Below, in pieces: positions 16,748 through 24,786 of a stretch of DNA of 64,000 nucleotides (position 1 is the stretch's first letter; each line of letters opens with the position of its first letter). Position numbers and translations under genes: made by a program. The DNA lies in assembly GCA_902778585.1 (NCBI GenBank), contig CACYYD010000007.1, positions 1 through 64,000 of the forward strand. Direction: 5' to 3'. This DNA is from an uncultured Eubacteriales bacterium. GTDB lineage: Bacteria; Bacillota; Clostridia; Peptostreptococcales; Anaerovoracaceae. Under the pieces are notes generated by a model. The model had not been told where the DNA came from and did no database searches. It worked only from the letters and a program-made list of their open reading frames with translations.

Positions 16748-18058
16748 ATGGCATACGAAAAAGGACTTCTATTCGAAGATGATTTTCAGAAATCACTGAA
16801 GGCTCAGTTCTGTTATGCAGATGCTGATCCTGAACACGGAAAGAGACTTTTCTTTGAGAACTCGGGCGGATCGCTCAGACTCAGAAGATGCGTCGAGGCT
16901 AAGGCCGACACTGAGGCTTATCCTGACTGCCCGGAAAGATACCACGCACGTTCTCTTTATCTCAAGGGCCTTGTAAACGAGGGCACCCGCCAGATGATGG
17001 AGATCATGTTCAACGCTGATCCGGGAGACGGCGCTCTGATGACTGAGCTCAGCGCTTCGCAGACAATGTTCCAGATGGTCGGCCTCATCATGACGAACGC
17101 AGGCTGGGGAACAAACGCTGTAGTATCCGAGCTCGAGCATCCGTCGGCTTACGACTCTGTCCAGTACTACTGCGAGAAGACAGGCCGCGAGATGAGAGTT
17201 GCTCACATCAACAAGGAGACCGGCAGGATCGATCCCGAAGAGATCAGAAGACTCGTCGACAAGGATACCGTTCTTCTCAGCGTTATGTCCGCTTCAAACA
17301 TCTGCGGTGTCGTGATGGACATGGAAGGCATCGTAAAGGCTGCCAGGGAGATCAATCCTGATATCTATATCGTAAGCGACGCTGTACAGCACGCGCCTCA
17401 CATGGCAATGGACGTGAAAGCACTCGGCATCGACGGAATGAACTTTGCTCCGTATAAGTTCTTCGGAGTTAGAGGCTGCGGATATGCGTACATTTCCGAA
17501 AGAGTAGCGCACATGCCGCACCACAAGCTTATCGCCAAGGACGACAAGGTCTTCGAACTCGGAACACCGTCGCCGGGCAACTTCGCCGCAATGCTCGCAA
17601 CTATCGACTATGTATGCGAGATAGGCGCTCACTTCACGAATTCTGCCGACAGAAAGGAGCAGTACCGCGAGGGCATGGAGAGGATCCACCTGCAGGAGAG
17701 AGCTCTTCTGGTGAGACTGCTTGAAGGCACTGAAGAAGTTCCGGGGCTCAGACATATCGAGGGAGTAAAGCTCTTTATGGACCCTGAGTACTACGAGGGC
17801 AGAGACCTCATAGCTTGCTTCCTGGTAGACGGTATCCAGGCTGCAAAGCTGGTCGAAGAATATCAGGCTCTCGGAGTAACAGTCTGCGAGAGAGCTGCGG
17901 AAAGTCTGTATTCGAAGAGGATCGTCAAGGCGATCGGCGCAGATCAGGGTGTCATCAGAGTGTCGCCGCTCCACTGCCACGGCACAGATGATGTCGATGA
18001 ATTCCTTAAGATAACTGCTGAAATAGCTGCCAAGGCTGCATCAGGACAGTATAAGTAA
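16748..18058 (+). CDS. Class V aminotransferase (cysteine desulfurase / selenocysteine lyase-like)
   Basis: PLP-dependent fold-type I enzyme of 436 residues. Visible features: substrate-side NSGGS near residue 39, the histidine in SELEHPS near 135, the cofactor Asp-x-x-His in SDAVQHAP near 213, and the Schiff-base lysine Lys237 in FAPYKFFG. The family includes cysteine desulfurases, cysteine-sulfinate desulfinases and kynureninase-like enzymes. A C-terminal persulfide-carrying cysteine loop of the IscS type is not evident, so a free-standing lyase acting on a small amino acid is more likely than Fe-S cluster assembly. It is first in an operon with an acidic amino-acid symporter, 32 bases apart, and has an AGGAGG ribosome site. 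A sulfinate desulfinase role is inferred from the neighbouring TauE-like exporter. Confidence 0.85.
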   Translation: MAYEKGLLFEDDFQKSLKAQFCYADADPEHGKRLFFENSGGSLRLRRCVEAKADTEAYPDCPERYHARSLYLKGLVNEGTRQMMEIMFNADPGDGALMTELSASQTMFQMVGLIMTNAGWGTNAVVSELEHPSAYDSVQYYCEKTGREMRVAHINKETGRIDPEEIRRLVDKDTVLLSVMSASNICGVVMDMEGIVKAAREINPDIYIVSDAVQHAPHMAMDVKALGIDGMNFAPYKFFGVRGCGYAYISERVAHMPHHKLIAKDDKVFELGTPSPGNFAAMLATIDYVCEIGAHFTNSADRKEQYREGMERIHLQERALLVRLLEGTEEVPGLRHIEGVKLFMDPEYYEGRDLIACFLVDGIQAAKLVEEYQALGVTVCERAAESLYSKRIVKAIGADQGVIRVSPLHCHGTDDVDEFLKITAEIAAKAASGQYK

Positions 18059-18090
18059 TCGTCTCAGGTTTTTTTATAAGGAGAATTGCA

Positions 18091-19341
18091 ATGAGTACTG
18101 AAATCGCAAAAGAAAAGAAAAAGATGGGTCTCGGAATTAAGATCCTCATCGGAATCGTTATCGGACTCGCGATCGGCTTTATCTCGCCGGAACTCGCGGC
18201 AACACTTTCGCCTCTCGGAACCATATTCCTTAGACTTCTGAAGATGCTGATCGTTCCTCTGGTGTTCTTCAGCATCACAAGCGGCATCACCAAGATGGGA
18301 GACGTTAAGCAGCTGGTATCCGTCGGACTCAGATTCATCGTCTGGATCGTCGTAACTGCCGGAATCGCAGCACTCTGCGGAACACTCGGAGGTCTCATCT
18401 CCGGAGTAGGAAAGGGCAACACTGAGTTCCTCGACGCGGGAGCAGTTGTAGAGCAGCAGGAGTACAGCTTCATCGACCAGGTTATCTCCTGGTTCCCTGA
18501 GAACATCGTTGACGCCATGGTAAACCAGAACATGCTTCAGATCATCATCTTCTGCATGTTCCTCGGAGTGGCTCTGCTGGTCCTCGGCGAAAAGGCTAAG
18601 ACTCTTATCGACGTTATCAACCAGGGCTGCGACGTGATGCTCAAGATCACTGACTTCGTAATGGCTTATTCGCCTATAGGTATCGCTTCCCTGATGGCTA
18701 CTATGGTTTCCACAATTAGCGGAGCTACCGTAAAGGACGTAGTCAAATTCATCGCATGGGACTATATCATCTGCATCCTTCTGCTTGTGGCTATCTATCC
18801 TGTAACACTGAAGTTCCTGGCTAAGCTGCCTGTAATGAAGTTCTTCAGAAAGATCAGTGAGCCAATGATCGTAGCTCTTTCGACGACTTCGTCTGCTGCT
18901 ACACTGCCGGTATCCCTCAAGGTCGCCAAGGAAAAGCTGGGCATCCCTGAGAACGTATACGGATTCACACTGCCGCTCGGAAACACGATGGGCATGAACG
19001 GATTCGCCGTATTCCTGGGACTCTGCTGCGTATTCTGCGCACGTCTCTACGGAATCGAGATCACATTCGGAAGGATGTTCGTATACATCTTCCTCGGCAT
19101 CGTGCTCTCGATCGGAGCAGCCGGAGTAAAGGGAGCAGGCATCGTAATGACGACTGTCCTCCTCGAGGCTATCGGAATGCCTCTCTCGGTAGTTCCTATC
19201 TTCGCGGCAATCTGGCCGGCGATCGACCCGGCTCACACTCTCCTCAACAACACAGGAGACCTGGTCGGAACAGCGCTGGTCGCAAGACGTCTTGGCAAGA
19301 TGGACATGGATGTCTTCAACAAGGAAGAAAAGACAGCATAA
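18091..19341 (+). CDS. Dicarboxylate/amino acid:cation symporter (DAACS family)
   Basis: Sodium- or proton-coupled uptake carrier for acidic amino acids or dicarboxylates. The 416-residue protein shows the DAACS pattern: LRLLKMLIVPLVFFSI near residue 48, the serine-rich hairpin ALSTTSSAATLP near residue 271, and the NTMGMNG segment (NMDGT-like motif, TM7) near residue 302. The usual NMDGT is changed to NTMGMNG here, which may affect substrate or cation binding. It follows the aminotransferase gene with an AAGGAG ribosome site and probably imports that enzyme's substrate. Confidence 0.92.
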   Translation: MSTEIAKEKKKMGLGIKILIGIVIGLAIGFISPELAATLSPLGTIFLRLLKMLIVPLVFFSITSGITKMGDVKQLVSVGLRFIVWIVVTAGIAALCGTLGGLISGVGKGNTEFLDAGAVVEQQEYSFIDQVISWFPENIVDAMVNQNMLQIIIFCMFLGVALLVLGEKAKTLIDVINQGCDVMLKITDFVMAYSPIGIASLMATMVSTISGATVKDVVKFIAWDYIICILLLVAIYPVTLKFLAKLPVMKFFRKISEPMIVALSTTSSAATLPVSLKVAKEKLGIPENVYGFTLPLGNTMGMNGFAVFLGLCCVFCARLYGIEITFGRMFVYIFLGIVLSIGAAGVKGAGIVMTTVLLEAIGMPLSVVPIFAAIWPAIDPAHTLLNNTGDLVGTALVARRLGKMDMDVFNKEEKTA

Positions 19342-19385
19342 TAAATAAAGATAATCCCAAATACCTCCACAAAATCCAAACTGAT

Positions 19386-19411
19386 CCGGCAGGCTGCCAA
19401 AGGCCTGCCGG
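19386..19411 (+). terminator. Hairpin between symporter and regulator genes
   Basis: Perfect 9-bp stem CCGGCAGGC / GCCTGCCGG with an 8-base loop. The downstream T content is low, so it may be a weak terminator or an mRNA-stabilising hairpin that limits readthrough into the regulator. Confidence 0.6.
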
Positions 19412-19419
19412 AACTATTA

Positions 19420-19431
19420 AACAAAAATGTT
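19420..19431. promoter_or_regulatory. Operator AACA-AAAA-TGTT (site C)
   Basis: Exact reverse complement of site A. It lies about 30 bases upstream of an extended -10 element (TGG-TACAAT, 19461-19469) that would start transcription of the RpiR-type gene, suggesting autoregulation. Confidence 0.6.
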
Positions 19432-19526
19432 CAAAAGGAAAGCGGAATTGTCCGCGGCTATGGTACAATATGTCAGACAAAAATAACGCAGTGATCCGCA
19501 GACCGGCGGGACAGGGGGCAAATGAC

Positions 19527-20390
19527 ATGACATCGGAATTTCTTGAACTCTGCAAAAATGTAAAACTGACAAAGTCTGAAAAGGCAATGGCCGACTATAT
19601 ACTCGCAAACTTCCGCGAGGTGTGCGTTCTGACATCGACGGAACTCGCAGAAAGAGTGGGCAGCAGCCATTCATCGGTCATCAGGTTCTCGAAGGACCTG
19701 GGATTCAGCGGTTTCTCCGCACTGCAGCAGGAGCTCAGGCGCCAGTACAACGTGTACCTGACAAGTCATGACGAGATGCCTACCGTGCCGGTCGAGAAAC
19801 TCGGACAAAGCCTTGCAAAGCTGTCGACGGACAATATCGCGGAGGCTCTGTTTGACACGACGAGAAACAACATCCATTACACGATGCTGAACAACTCGAA
19901 TGAGTCCCTTGAGAAGGCCGCGCAGACTATCGTAGATGCCCGCATGAAGTACATTGTGGGACACCGCGGATGCTCCGGGATCGCGTCATTCATGCAGATC
20001 ATCCTGAGAGATACTCTTCCGGGTGTCTTCGCGAACGAATCGAATTCGCTCAACGCCTTCGACTTCCTGGCGGACATAGGCGAGGAGGACGTGCTTATTG
20101 TTGCCTCTTTCCCGAGATACAACAAACAGGCCAGACTGTCGGCGCAGCTTGCGCATGAGGCGGGAGCAAAGGTGATAGTCATCACGGATTCTCCGACCGC
20201 GCCGATAGCAGAGTACGCAGACCACATCATCCTGACGGGTCTGGACTCGCTTACTTTCTTCAATTCACAGGTCGCTCCGATGTTTGCTGCAGAACTGCTC
20301 TGCAGCTATGTTTGTAAGATAGTGGGTGCGGCCAACGAAGAGAGGCTCAAACTCGTAGACAAATACACAAGAGAAATGGAACTTTTCTAA
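19527..20390 (+). CDS. MurR/RpiR family transcriptional regulator
   Basis: DNA-binding regulator with an N-terminal HTH (about residues 1-75; LTKSEKAMADYIL then SSHSSVIRFSKDLGFSGF) and a C-terminal SIS domain (about 105-270), which in this family senses a phosphorylated sugar or related metabolite. I place the start at the ATG at 19527, after AGGGGG at 19513-19518; an in-frame ATG at 19470 overlaps the predicted -10 TACAAT and cannot be transcribed from it. 287 residues, normal for the family. Three AACA-N4-TGTT sites in and around the operon are its likely targets. The TSUP gene begins 3 bases after its stop. Confidence 0.9.
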   Translation: MTSEFLELCKNVKLTKSEKAMADYILANFREVCVLTSTELAERVGSSHSSVIRFSKDLGFSGFSALQQELRRQYNVYLTSHDEMPTVPVEKLGQSLAKLSTDNIAEALFDTTRNNIHYTMLNNSNESLEKAAQTIVDARMKYIVGHRGCSGIASFMQIILRDTLPGVFANESNSLNAFDFLADIGEEDVLIVASFPRYNKQARLSAQLAHEAGAKVIVITDSPTAPIAEYADHIILTGLDSLTFFNSQVAPMFAAELLCSYVCKIVGAANEERLKLVDKYTREMELF

Positions 20391-20393
20391 GAT

Positions 20394-21155
20394 ATGCCGA
20401 CAATTACACTTACAACTTTTCTGATAGTATGCCCGCTGGTATTTCTGGGCGGGTTCGTGGACGCAATAGCAGGAGGCGGCGGACTCATTTCACTGCCTGC
20501 TTATATGCTCGCGGGCCTTCCGCCTCACTTCGCGATCGCTACCAACAAGATGAGCTCGGGAATGGGAACGCTGGTATCGACATACAGGTTCGGACGGAGC
20601 GGCAACATCCCGTGGAAGAGCGCGATCCCTTGCGTGGCAATGGCCATGATCGGCTCGGCTGCAGGCGCGAGGCTGGCTCTTCTTGTGGATGCGGATGTTT
20701 TCAAGATAATTATGCTGGTGATCATTCCGTTCACCGCTTACTATGTGCTGAAGACCAAGAACCTCGATGTCGAAAGGGAGCCGCTGAGTCCGGGACAGAC
20801 CGTGCTAAGGGCCTGCATCGCGGCGCTGGTGATAGGCATGTACGACGGCTTTTACGGACCAGGTACGGGAACATTCCTGATCCTGCTTCTGACGAGCTTT
20901 GCGAGATTCACTCTCGGAAACGCCAACGGCACGGCGAAGGCCATCAACCTGACGACAAACCTGACGTCGCTGGCTGTGTACCTTCTGAACGGTAAGGTGG
21001 TTATTGTGCTCGGACTCGTTGCAGGTGTGTTCGGGATCGTGGGCAATTACATAGGCGTCTCGTTCTTCAACGACAAGGGCAGCAAGGCGGTAAAGCCGAT
21101 AATGCTGGTGGTGCTGACGCTGTTCTTCATAAAGATCATTACTGAGTTGGTATAA
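20394..21155 (+). CDS. TSUP family exporter (TauE/SafE-like)
   Basis: Inner-membrane permease of 253 residues with about eight hydrophobic segments and the two family repeats (GGGFVDAIAGGGG near residue 19 and GFYGPGTGTF near residue 151). Members export or import sulfite, sulfoacetate and other small sulfur-containing anions. It directly follows the RpiR gene and has no strong ribosome site, so translation may be coupled. In this context it could export sulfite released by the class V aminotransferase; that is an inference. Confidence 0.88.
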   Translation: MPTITLTTFLIVCPLVFLGGFVDAIAGGGGLISLPAYMLAGLPPHFAIATNKMSSGMGTLVSTYRFGRSGNIPWKSAIPCVAMAMIGSAAGARLALLVDADVFKIIMLVIIPFTAYYVLKTKNLDVEREPLSPGQTVLRACIAALVIGMYDGFYGPGTGTFLILLLTSFARFTLGNANGTAKAINLTTNLTSLAVYLLNGKVVIVLGLVAGVFGIVGNYIGVSFFNDKGSKAVKPIMLVVLTLFFIKIITELV

Positions 21156-21175
21156 AAGATTTTTACAGAAATTGA

Positions 21176-21192
21176 TCTCTGCGTCGCAGAGC
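21176..21192. terminator. Short hairpin between convergent genes
   Basis: CTCTGCG-T-CGCAGAG between the convergent TSUP and EcsC genes, with TTTTTAC on the left side. It could end transcription in the leftward direction; the U tract is imperfect. Confidence 0.4.
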
Positions 21193-21199
21193 AGCTGAT

Positions 21200-21988
21200 C
21201 TATTTGGTACCGCTTCTCAGCTGGTCTACGAGGAATCGGCGCTGGTATTTCAGTACCGCGTAGTCGCTGATCCTCTCCATGTAAATGAAGTCGGAGGCTC
21301 CGCCGACTACGCCGATAACAGGAATATTCTGCAGGAATTTCATCAGAAGCAGCGCTTTGGCAAGTGCCATCGCTGCTTCATTTATTCTCTCGTCAAGAGA
21401 GCTTGTGTCGCTTGACAGATCTGTGCGGATTATATGGTTGATCTCCTTGTTGGCCTGTATGAGCTCATCGCCGTCAGAGATGGCGGCCGCGATTATGCGG
21501 AGGATGAATTTGCGCTCCTCGTCAGTGTCATACGAATAGCCATACTTCATGGCTATCTTATAGATGTTTCTGAGGACGAGAGCGTTGAAGAGCACGATGT
21601 CAGGCAGCATGCCGCCGAATATGCCCATCGTGAGTCCTGCGACCGCTGACACGAGGGTGTGGGCGGTGCCGGTCACTGCGGCGCGGCGCTTGAACCTGCG
21701 CATCTGCTTCGATCCCCCGAGGATCTCGAGTTCTTCTGCCGCGAGCTCAAACTCCTCGACGAGCTTGTCCTCTGAGTAGGTCTTGCTGATGAGCCAGGTC
21801 CCTTTGGAGAATATGAGATGGAAGGCTTTCGCGAAGGCCGCGTTAAGAGTGGACTCGAGTTTCTCCGGGACTTTGTCTGCGAGGAAGAGGTCGAGCTTGG
21901 TTGGCTCTTTATAGAATTGTTTTTTCAGAAAGCGGCGCTCGGCTCTGCGATGTCTCTCGATCTCTTTCTGTAATACTGTTTTTGCCAT
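21200..21988 (-). CDS. EcsC family protein
   Basis: 262-residue protein of the EcsC family, named after a gene of the B. subtilis ecs locus whose product has no defined activity. Features: basic N-terminus, a long amphipathic helical region, and a hydrophobic stretch near residues 108-140 (LVSAVAGLTMGIFGGMLPDI) that may insert in the membrane. It is convergent with the TSUP gene and divergent from a Nudix gene, so is monocistronic. No Ecs transporter genes are nearby. Confidence 0.75.
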   Translation of the reverse strand: MAKTVLQKEIERHRRAERRFLKKQFYKEPTKLDLFLADKVPEKLESTLNAAFAKAFHLIFSKGTWLISKTYSEDKLVEEFELAAEELEILGGSKQMRRFKRRAAVTGTAHTLVSAVAGLTMGIFGGMLPDIVLFNALVLRNIYKIAMKYGYSYDTDEERKFILRIIAAAISDGDELIQANKEINHIIRTDLSSDTSSLDERINEAAMALAKALLLMKFLQNIPVIGVVGGASDFIYMERISDYAVLKYQRRFLVDQLRSGTK

Positions 21989-22085
21989 TTTGCACCTCTA
22001 ATATATTATAATAACAGAAAAAGAGTGTTGATTGACAGCGGGGAGTGTTCTCGCTGTTGTGTTTTGAGAAGGAAATGTGGTGTAA

Positions 22086-22625
22086 GTGAGCAAGTATGCT
22101 GTATTGATACCACTTGTGAATACGGACGGCGGGGACGCGCTTCTGTTGGAGCTGCGGTCGCAGAAGGTGAGGCAGCCGGGAGAGGTATGCTTTCCGGGCG
22201 GCAGGGCTGAACCGGGTGAGGCGGCCGTAGAGGCCGCGGTCCGCGAGACCTGCGAGGAGCTTGGAGTCACGCCCGACATGATCGAGGTCCTTGGCGAGCT
22301 TGAGCCGCTTGTGATGGGCGACGGAAGAGAGGTCCGGCCCGTGAAGGCGAGGCTTCGCATCGAAGACATTGATTCGCTAGTGCTGTCTGAGGACGAGGTG
22401 GCGGAGGTCTTCCTGCTGCCGCTCTCGTGGATGGCCGAGAACAGTCCGGTGCATCTTGACCTGAGCATGACGGCTGATGAGGATCTGCCGGACAGGCTGC
22501 TTGCTTATCTGGCGCGATACGGCGACTACCGTCACAGGGGCGAGACGGACTATCTTGAGTATAAAGGGTATGGTATCTGGGGCCTGACGGCGAGGATACT
22601 GCGGGGCTTTTTCGGACGGATCTGA
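22086..22625 (+). CDS. Nudix hydrolase, coenzyme A diphosphatase-like
   Basis: 179 residues starting at a GTG after GAAGGAAA. The Nudix box GGRAEPGE then RETCEELGV (about residues 37-58) is complete, and the preceding segment (RQPGEVCFPGG) matches the CoA pyrophosphatase (NudL/YeaB) subgroup, which cleaves CoA to phosphopantetheine. The last 70 bases of the gene are duplicated 629 bases downstream, after the next gene. Confidence 0.88.
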   Translation: MSKYAVLIPLVNTDGGDALLLELRSQKVRQPGEVCFPGGRAEPGEAAVEAAVRETCEELGVTPDMIEVLGELEPLVMGDGREVRPVKARLRIEDIDSLVLSEDEVAEVFLLPLSWMAENSPVHLDLSMTADEDLPDRLLAYLARYGDYRHRGETDYLEYKGYGIWGLTARILRGFFGRI

Positions 22626-22642
22626 TGTTGGAAGAAGGAGCG
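22556..22642 (+). repeat. Direct repeat copy 1 (end of Nudix gene)
   Basis: 87 bases covering the last codons of the Nudix gene, its stop and the ribosome site of the first lipoprotein gene. It recurs at 23185-23271, exactly 629 bases away, with few mismatches, and marks the junction of a tandem duplication. Confidence 0.9.
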
Positions 22643-22651
22643 CAATTCAAG

Positions 22652-23170
22652 ATGATCAAAAGAACGGGAAAAGTTATTGCTATATTTTTACTTCTGATGA
22701 TGACGGTTCTGCCGGCGTCGTGCAGTATGGTTGAAGATTCTTCACTAATGAAGGGGAGTCCGGAAAAAATAAGTGTCGAGAAAGGCTGGACCGTAAAATT
22801 CGATTATACTCTGCATGCATCATGGGACAGTGAGTGCGAGGAGCCGCATCTGGTTCTGGAAGGAGCTGAGCCAACAGATGGCGAGTTTTCAGAAGACTGT
22901 TATTACTACGATTTAAGAGTCAGAAATGCAGGGACAGAAGATTATGACTGGGCTCAGGCAAGGATCGACAATGAAACGCTTTTAACTCCTGTCCCGAATT
23001 TTTATGCAGTGGCCAGGGATGCGGACGGAAATATAACAGGAATGGGATGGATGCCGGAAGATGATGACTCAAAAACGCCGTCTGTCATTCCGGCGGGAGA
23101 GACAGTTACTGTGAAGGTGGTCACGAATACGGACTACGGGGATAACATTGAGTTTATGCTTGAGTGGTAG
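22652..23170 (+). CDS. Putative lipoprotein (duplicate A)
   Basis: 172 residues from the ATG at 22652 (GAAGGAGC upstream). The signal peptide ends in a lipobox-like LPASC near residue 24, so the protein is probably lipid-anchored outside the membrane. The C-terminal 110 residues resemble the C-terminal part of the next lipoprotein: an expected beta-rich module with paired motifs RNAGTEDYDW and VIPAGETVTV. No known family recognised. It lacks the extra N-terminal module of its duplicate. Confidence 0.7.
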   Translation: MIKRTGKVIAIFLLLMMTVLPASCSMVEDSSLMKGSPEKISVEKGWTVKFDYTLHASWDSECEEPHLVLEGAEPTDGEFSEDCYYYDLRVRNAGTEDYDWAQARIDNETLLTPVPNFYAVARDADGNITGMGWMPEDDDSKTPSVIPAGETVTVKVVTNTDYGDNIEFMLEW

Positions 23171-23184
23171 ATAACAGACTATAA

Positions 23185-23271
23185 TGAGTATAAAGGGTAT
23201 GGTATCTGGGGCCTGACGGCGAGGATACTGCGGGACTTTTTCAGATAGATCTGATATTGGATGAAGGAGCG
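23185..23271 (+). repeat. Direct repeat copy 2 (ghost of Nudix gene end)
   Basis: Second copy of the 87-base repeat. It encodes a broken C-terminal tail of the Nudix protein and provides the ribosome site (AAGGAGC) of the second lipoprotein gene. Only a few substitutions separate the copies, so the duplication is recent. Confidence 0.9.
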
Positions 23272-23274
23272 AAA

Positions 23275-24018
23275 ATGAAGACAATCAGAAGAACCGGTAT
23301 CATAATACTCTCACTTTTGCTGATGGCGGCATCGCTGGCTGCGTGCGGCGGTGGAAACGAGGAACCTGTTGAAGAGAAACTCAAGGTTGAGGAGGGCTGG
23401 ACGATAGAAGACGATGGGGCCTATACATTTGCTTTTGTTTTCGAGAACATAAGCGATGAAGTGCTTGAGTCAGCTAAAGTTTATCCGATCGGATACGATG
23501 CTGACGGAAACGTGTTGGATATGGGCGATAACAAAGGAACGTTTATGGGCATAGGACCGCTGCGTCCCGGAGAGAAGACTGTGATCGGCGAAGAACTTTG
23601 GGCGATCAGAGACATGGGATCCTTTTTCTGGAGTGAAACGCCGGCATCATTCGGATACGAGATCAAGGATGCCAAGTGGAGCAGCGACAGCAAACAACCT
23701 CACATCGTGATGGAGAATGTCGAAGTAGTGGCAGAAAACGGCGATGCGATCATGTATAACCTGACTCTCAGGAATGCCGGCAGTGAAGACTTTGACTGGC
23801 AAAAGGCATTAAATGATACGACCGGTATGACTAAAAACATTATACCGGCCGTTGTGATGAGAGATGACGAGGGAAAGGTCAAGGGTATGGCAACGATGAG
23901 CCCGAACACCATGACTTTTGATTATCCGCTCATACCTGCAGGGGAAAGTATCGATCTTGAAGTGGTCGCGACTGCTGAAGCAAACGACAACAACGAATAT
24001 ATGATCATGTGGAACTGA
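23275..24018 (+). CDS. Putative lipoprotein (duplicate B)
   Basis: 247 residues from the ATG at 23275. The signal peptide ends with a clear lipobox (LAAC near residue 24). It has an N-terminal beta-rich module (about 30-125) with the pattern seen in FxLYD-like secreted proteins (FVFENISDEVLESAKVYPIG), then a linker and a second module homologous to duplicate A (RNAGSEDFDW, LIPAGESIDL). Function unknown; the domain looks like an extracellular binding or scaffold fold. Confidence 0.75.
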   Translation: MKTIRRTGIIILSLLLMAASLAACGGGNEEPVEEKLKVEEGWTIEDDGAYTFAFVFENISDEVLESAKVYPIGYDADGNVLDMGDNKGTFMGIGPLRPGEKTVIGEELWAIRDMGSFFWSETPASFGYEIKDAKWSSDSKQPHIVMENVEVVAENGDAIMYNLTLRNAGSEDFDWQKALNDTTGMTKNIIPAVVMRDDEGKVKGMATMSPNTMTFDYPLIPAGESIDLEVVATAEANDNNEYMIMWN

Positions 24019-24058
24019 GAAAACGTCTCCGATGTCATGCGGGGAGAAAAGAGGAGAG

Positions 24059-24505
24059 ATGAACAGAGCAGATAAGGCTGAAGAATTATTCAGAAGCGGA
24101 TACAACTGCGCACAGTCGGTGTTTGCGGCCTTTGCGGACGCTGTCGGAATGACGGAGCCCGAAGCTGCGAAGATCGCGAGTCCTTTCGGCGCGGGCTTCG
24201 GCAAGCTGAGGGAGGTCTGCGGAGCGGTGTCGGGCATGACACTGCTTGCGGGTTATCTCAGCGGCTACGACGATCCTGCTGATTCCGAGGGCAAGAAAGC
24301 GCTGTACCGAATGGAGCAGAAGATGTGCGGCGAGTTCGAAGACCGTCACGGGTCGATCATCTGCAGGGAACTACTTGATCTGGCCAAAGGTGAGGATATA
24401 GGCGAGCCGGCCGTGCGTACCGAGGAGTATTACAGGAGCCGCCCGTGCGTTGGCGCGTGCAGGACGGCTGCGGAGATAGCGGAAAAGTATCTGCTGGAGA
24501 AATAG
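24059..24505 (+). CDS. C_GCAxxG_C_C family redox protein
   Basis: 148-residue protein of the C_GCAxxG_C_C family common in anaerobes, thought to be redox-active or metal-binding. The cysteine pattern is visible: YNCAQ near residue 17, VCGAVSG near 51, MCGEF near 87, ICREL near 98 and CVGAC near 126. The ATG at 24059 follows GAGGAGAG; an upstream ATG at 24032 has no ribosome site. The cysteine set could bind an Fe-S centre. Confidence 0.85.
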   Translation: MNRADKAEELFRSGYNCAQSVFAAFADAVGMTEPEAAKIASPFGAGFGKLREVCGAVSGMTLLAGYLSGYDDPADSEGKKALYRMEQKMCGEFEDRHGSIICRELLDLAKGEDIGEPAVRTEEYYRSRPCVGACRTAAEIAEKYLLEK

Positions 24506-24507
24506 AT

Positions 24508-24786
24508 ATGGAAAACAGATTCAGACCGGGCGATATAGTGCAGCACTTTAAGAGGGAGATGCTGAGCGACGAGGAGAAGCGCGCGAATAAGTATCTATAC
24601 GAGATAGTCGGCGTGGCGACTCACAGCGAGACGCGCGAGCCGATGATGGTCTACCGGCCGCTCTATGACGACGGAGGTATGTTTGTGCGCCCGCTCGATA
24701 TGTTTCTGAGCGAGGTGGATCACGAAAAGTATCCTGATATTGTGCAGAAGTACAGATTTGAAAAGGTGGAGGGAGAGAGAAAATGA
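24508..24786 (+). CDS. DUF1653 domain protein
   Basis: 92-residue basic/acidic protein matching the DUF1653 pattern (RPGDIVQHFKRE, then YLYEIVGVATHSE and MVYRPLY, then VRPLDMFLSEVDH). Cytoplasmic; function unknown. Starts 2 bases after the previous stop and overlaps the next gene by four bases (ATGA), so all three are co-translated. Confidence 0.85.
   Translation: MENRFRPGDIVQHFKREMLSDEEKRANKYLYEIVGVATHSETREPMMVYRPLYDDGGMFVRPLDMFLSEVDHEKYPDIVQKYRFEKVEGERK

Noticed and set aside
18064..19236. 390-codon open frame antisense to the symporter gene
   Set aside because: It lies exactly opposite a clear membrane transporter gene, has no ribosome site or family pattern, and is rich in Ser/Asp/Arg as expected from reading the reverse of a hydrophobic gene.
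24018..24059. Readthrough of TGA after the second lipoprotein gene as a selenocysteine codon
   Set aside because: The next bases carry the ribosome site of the following gene and the frame does not continue with any similarity.
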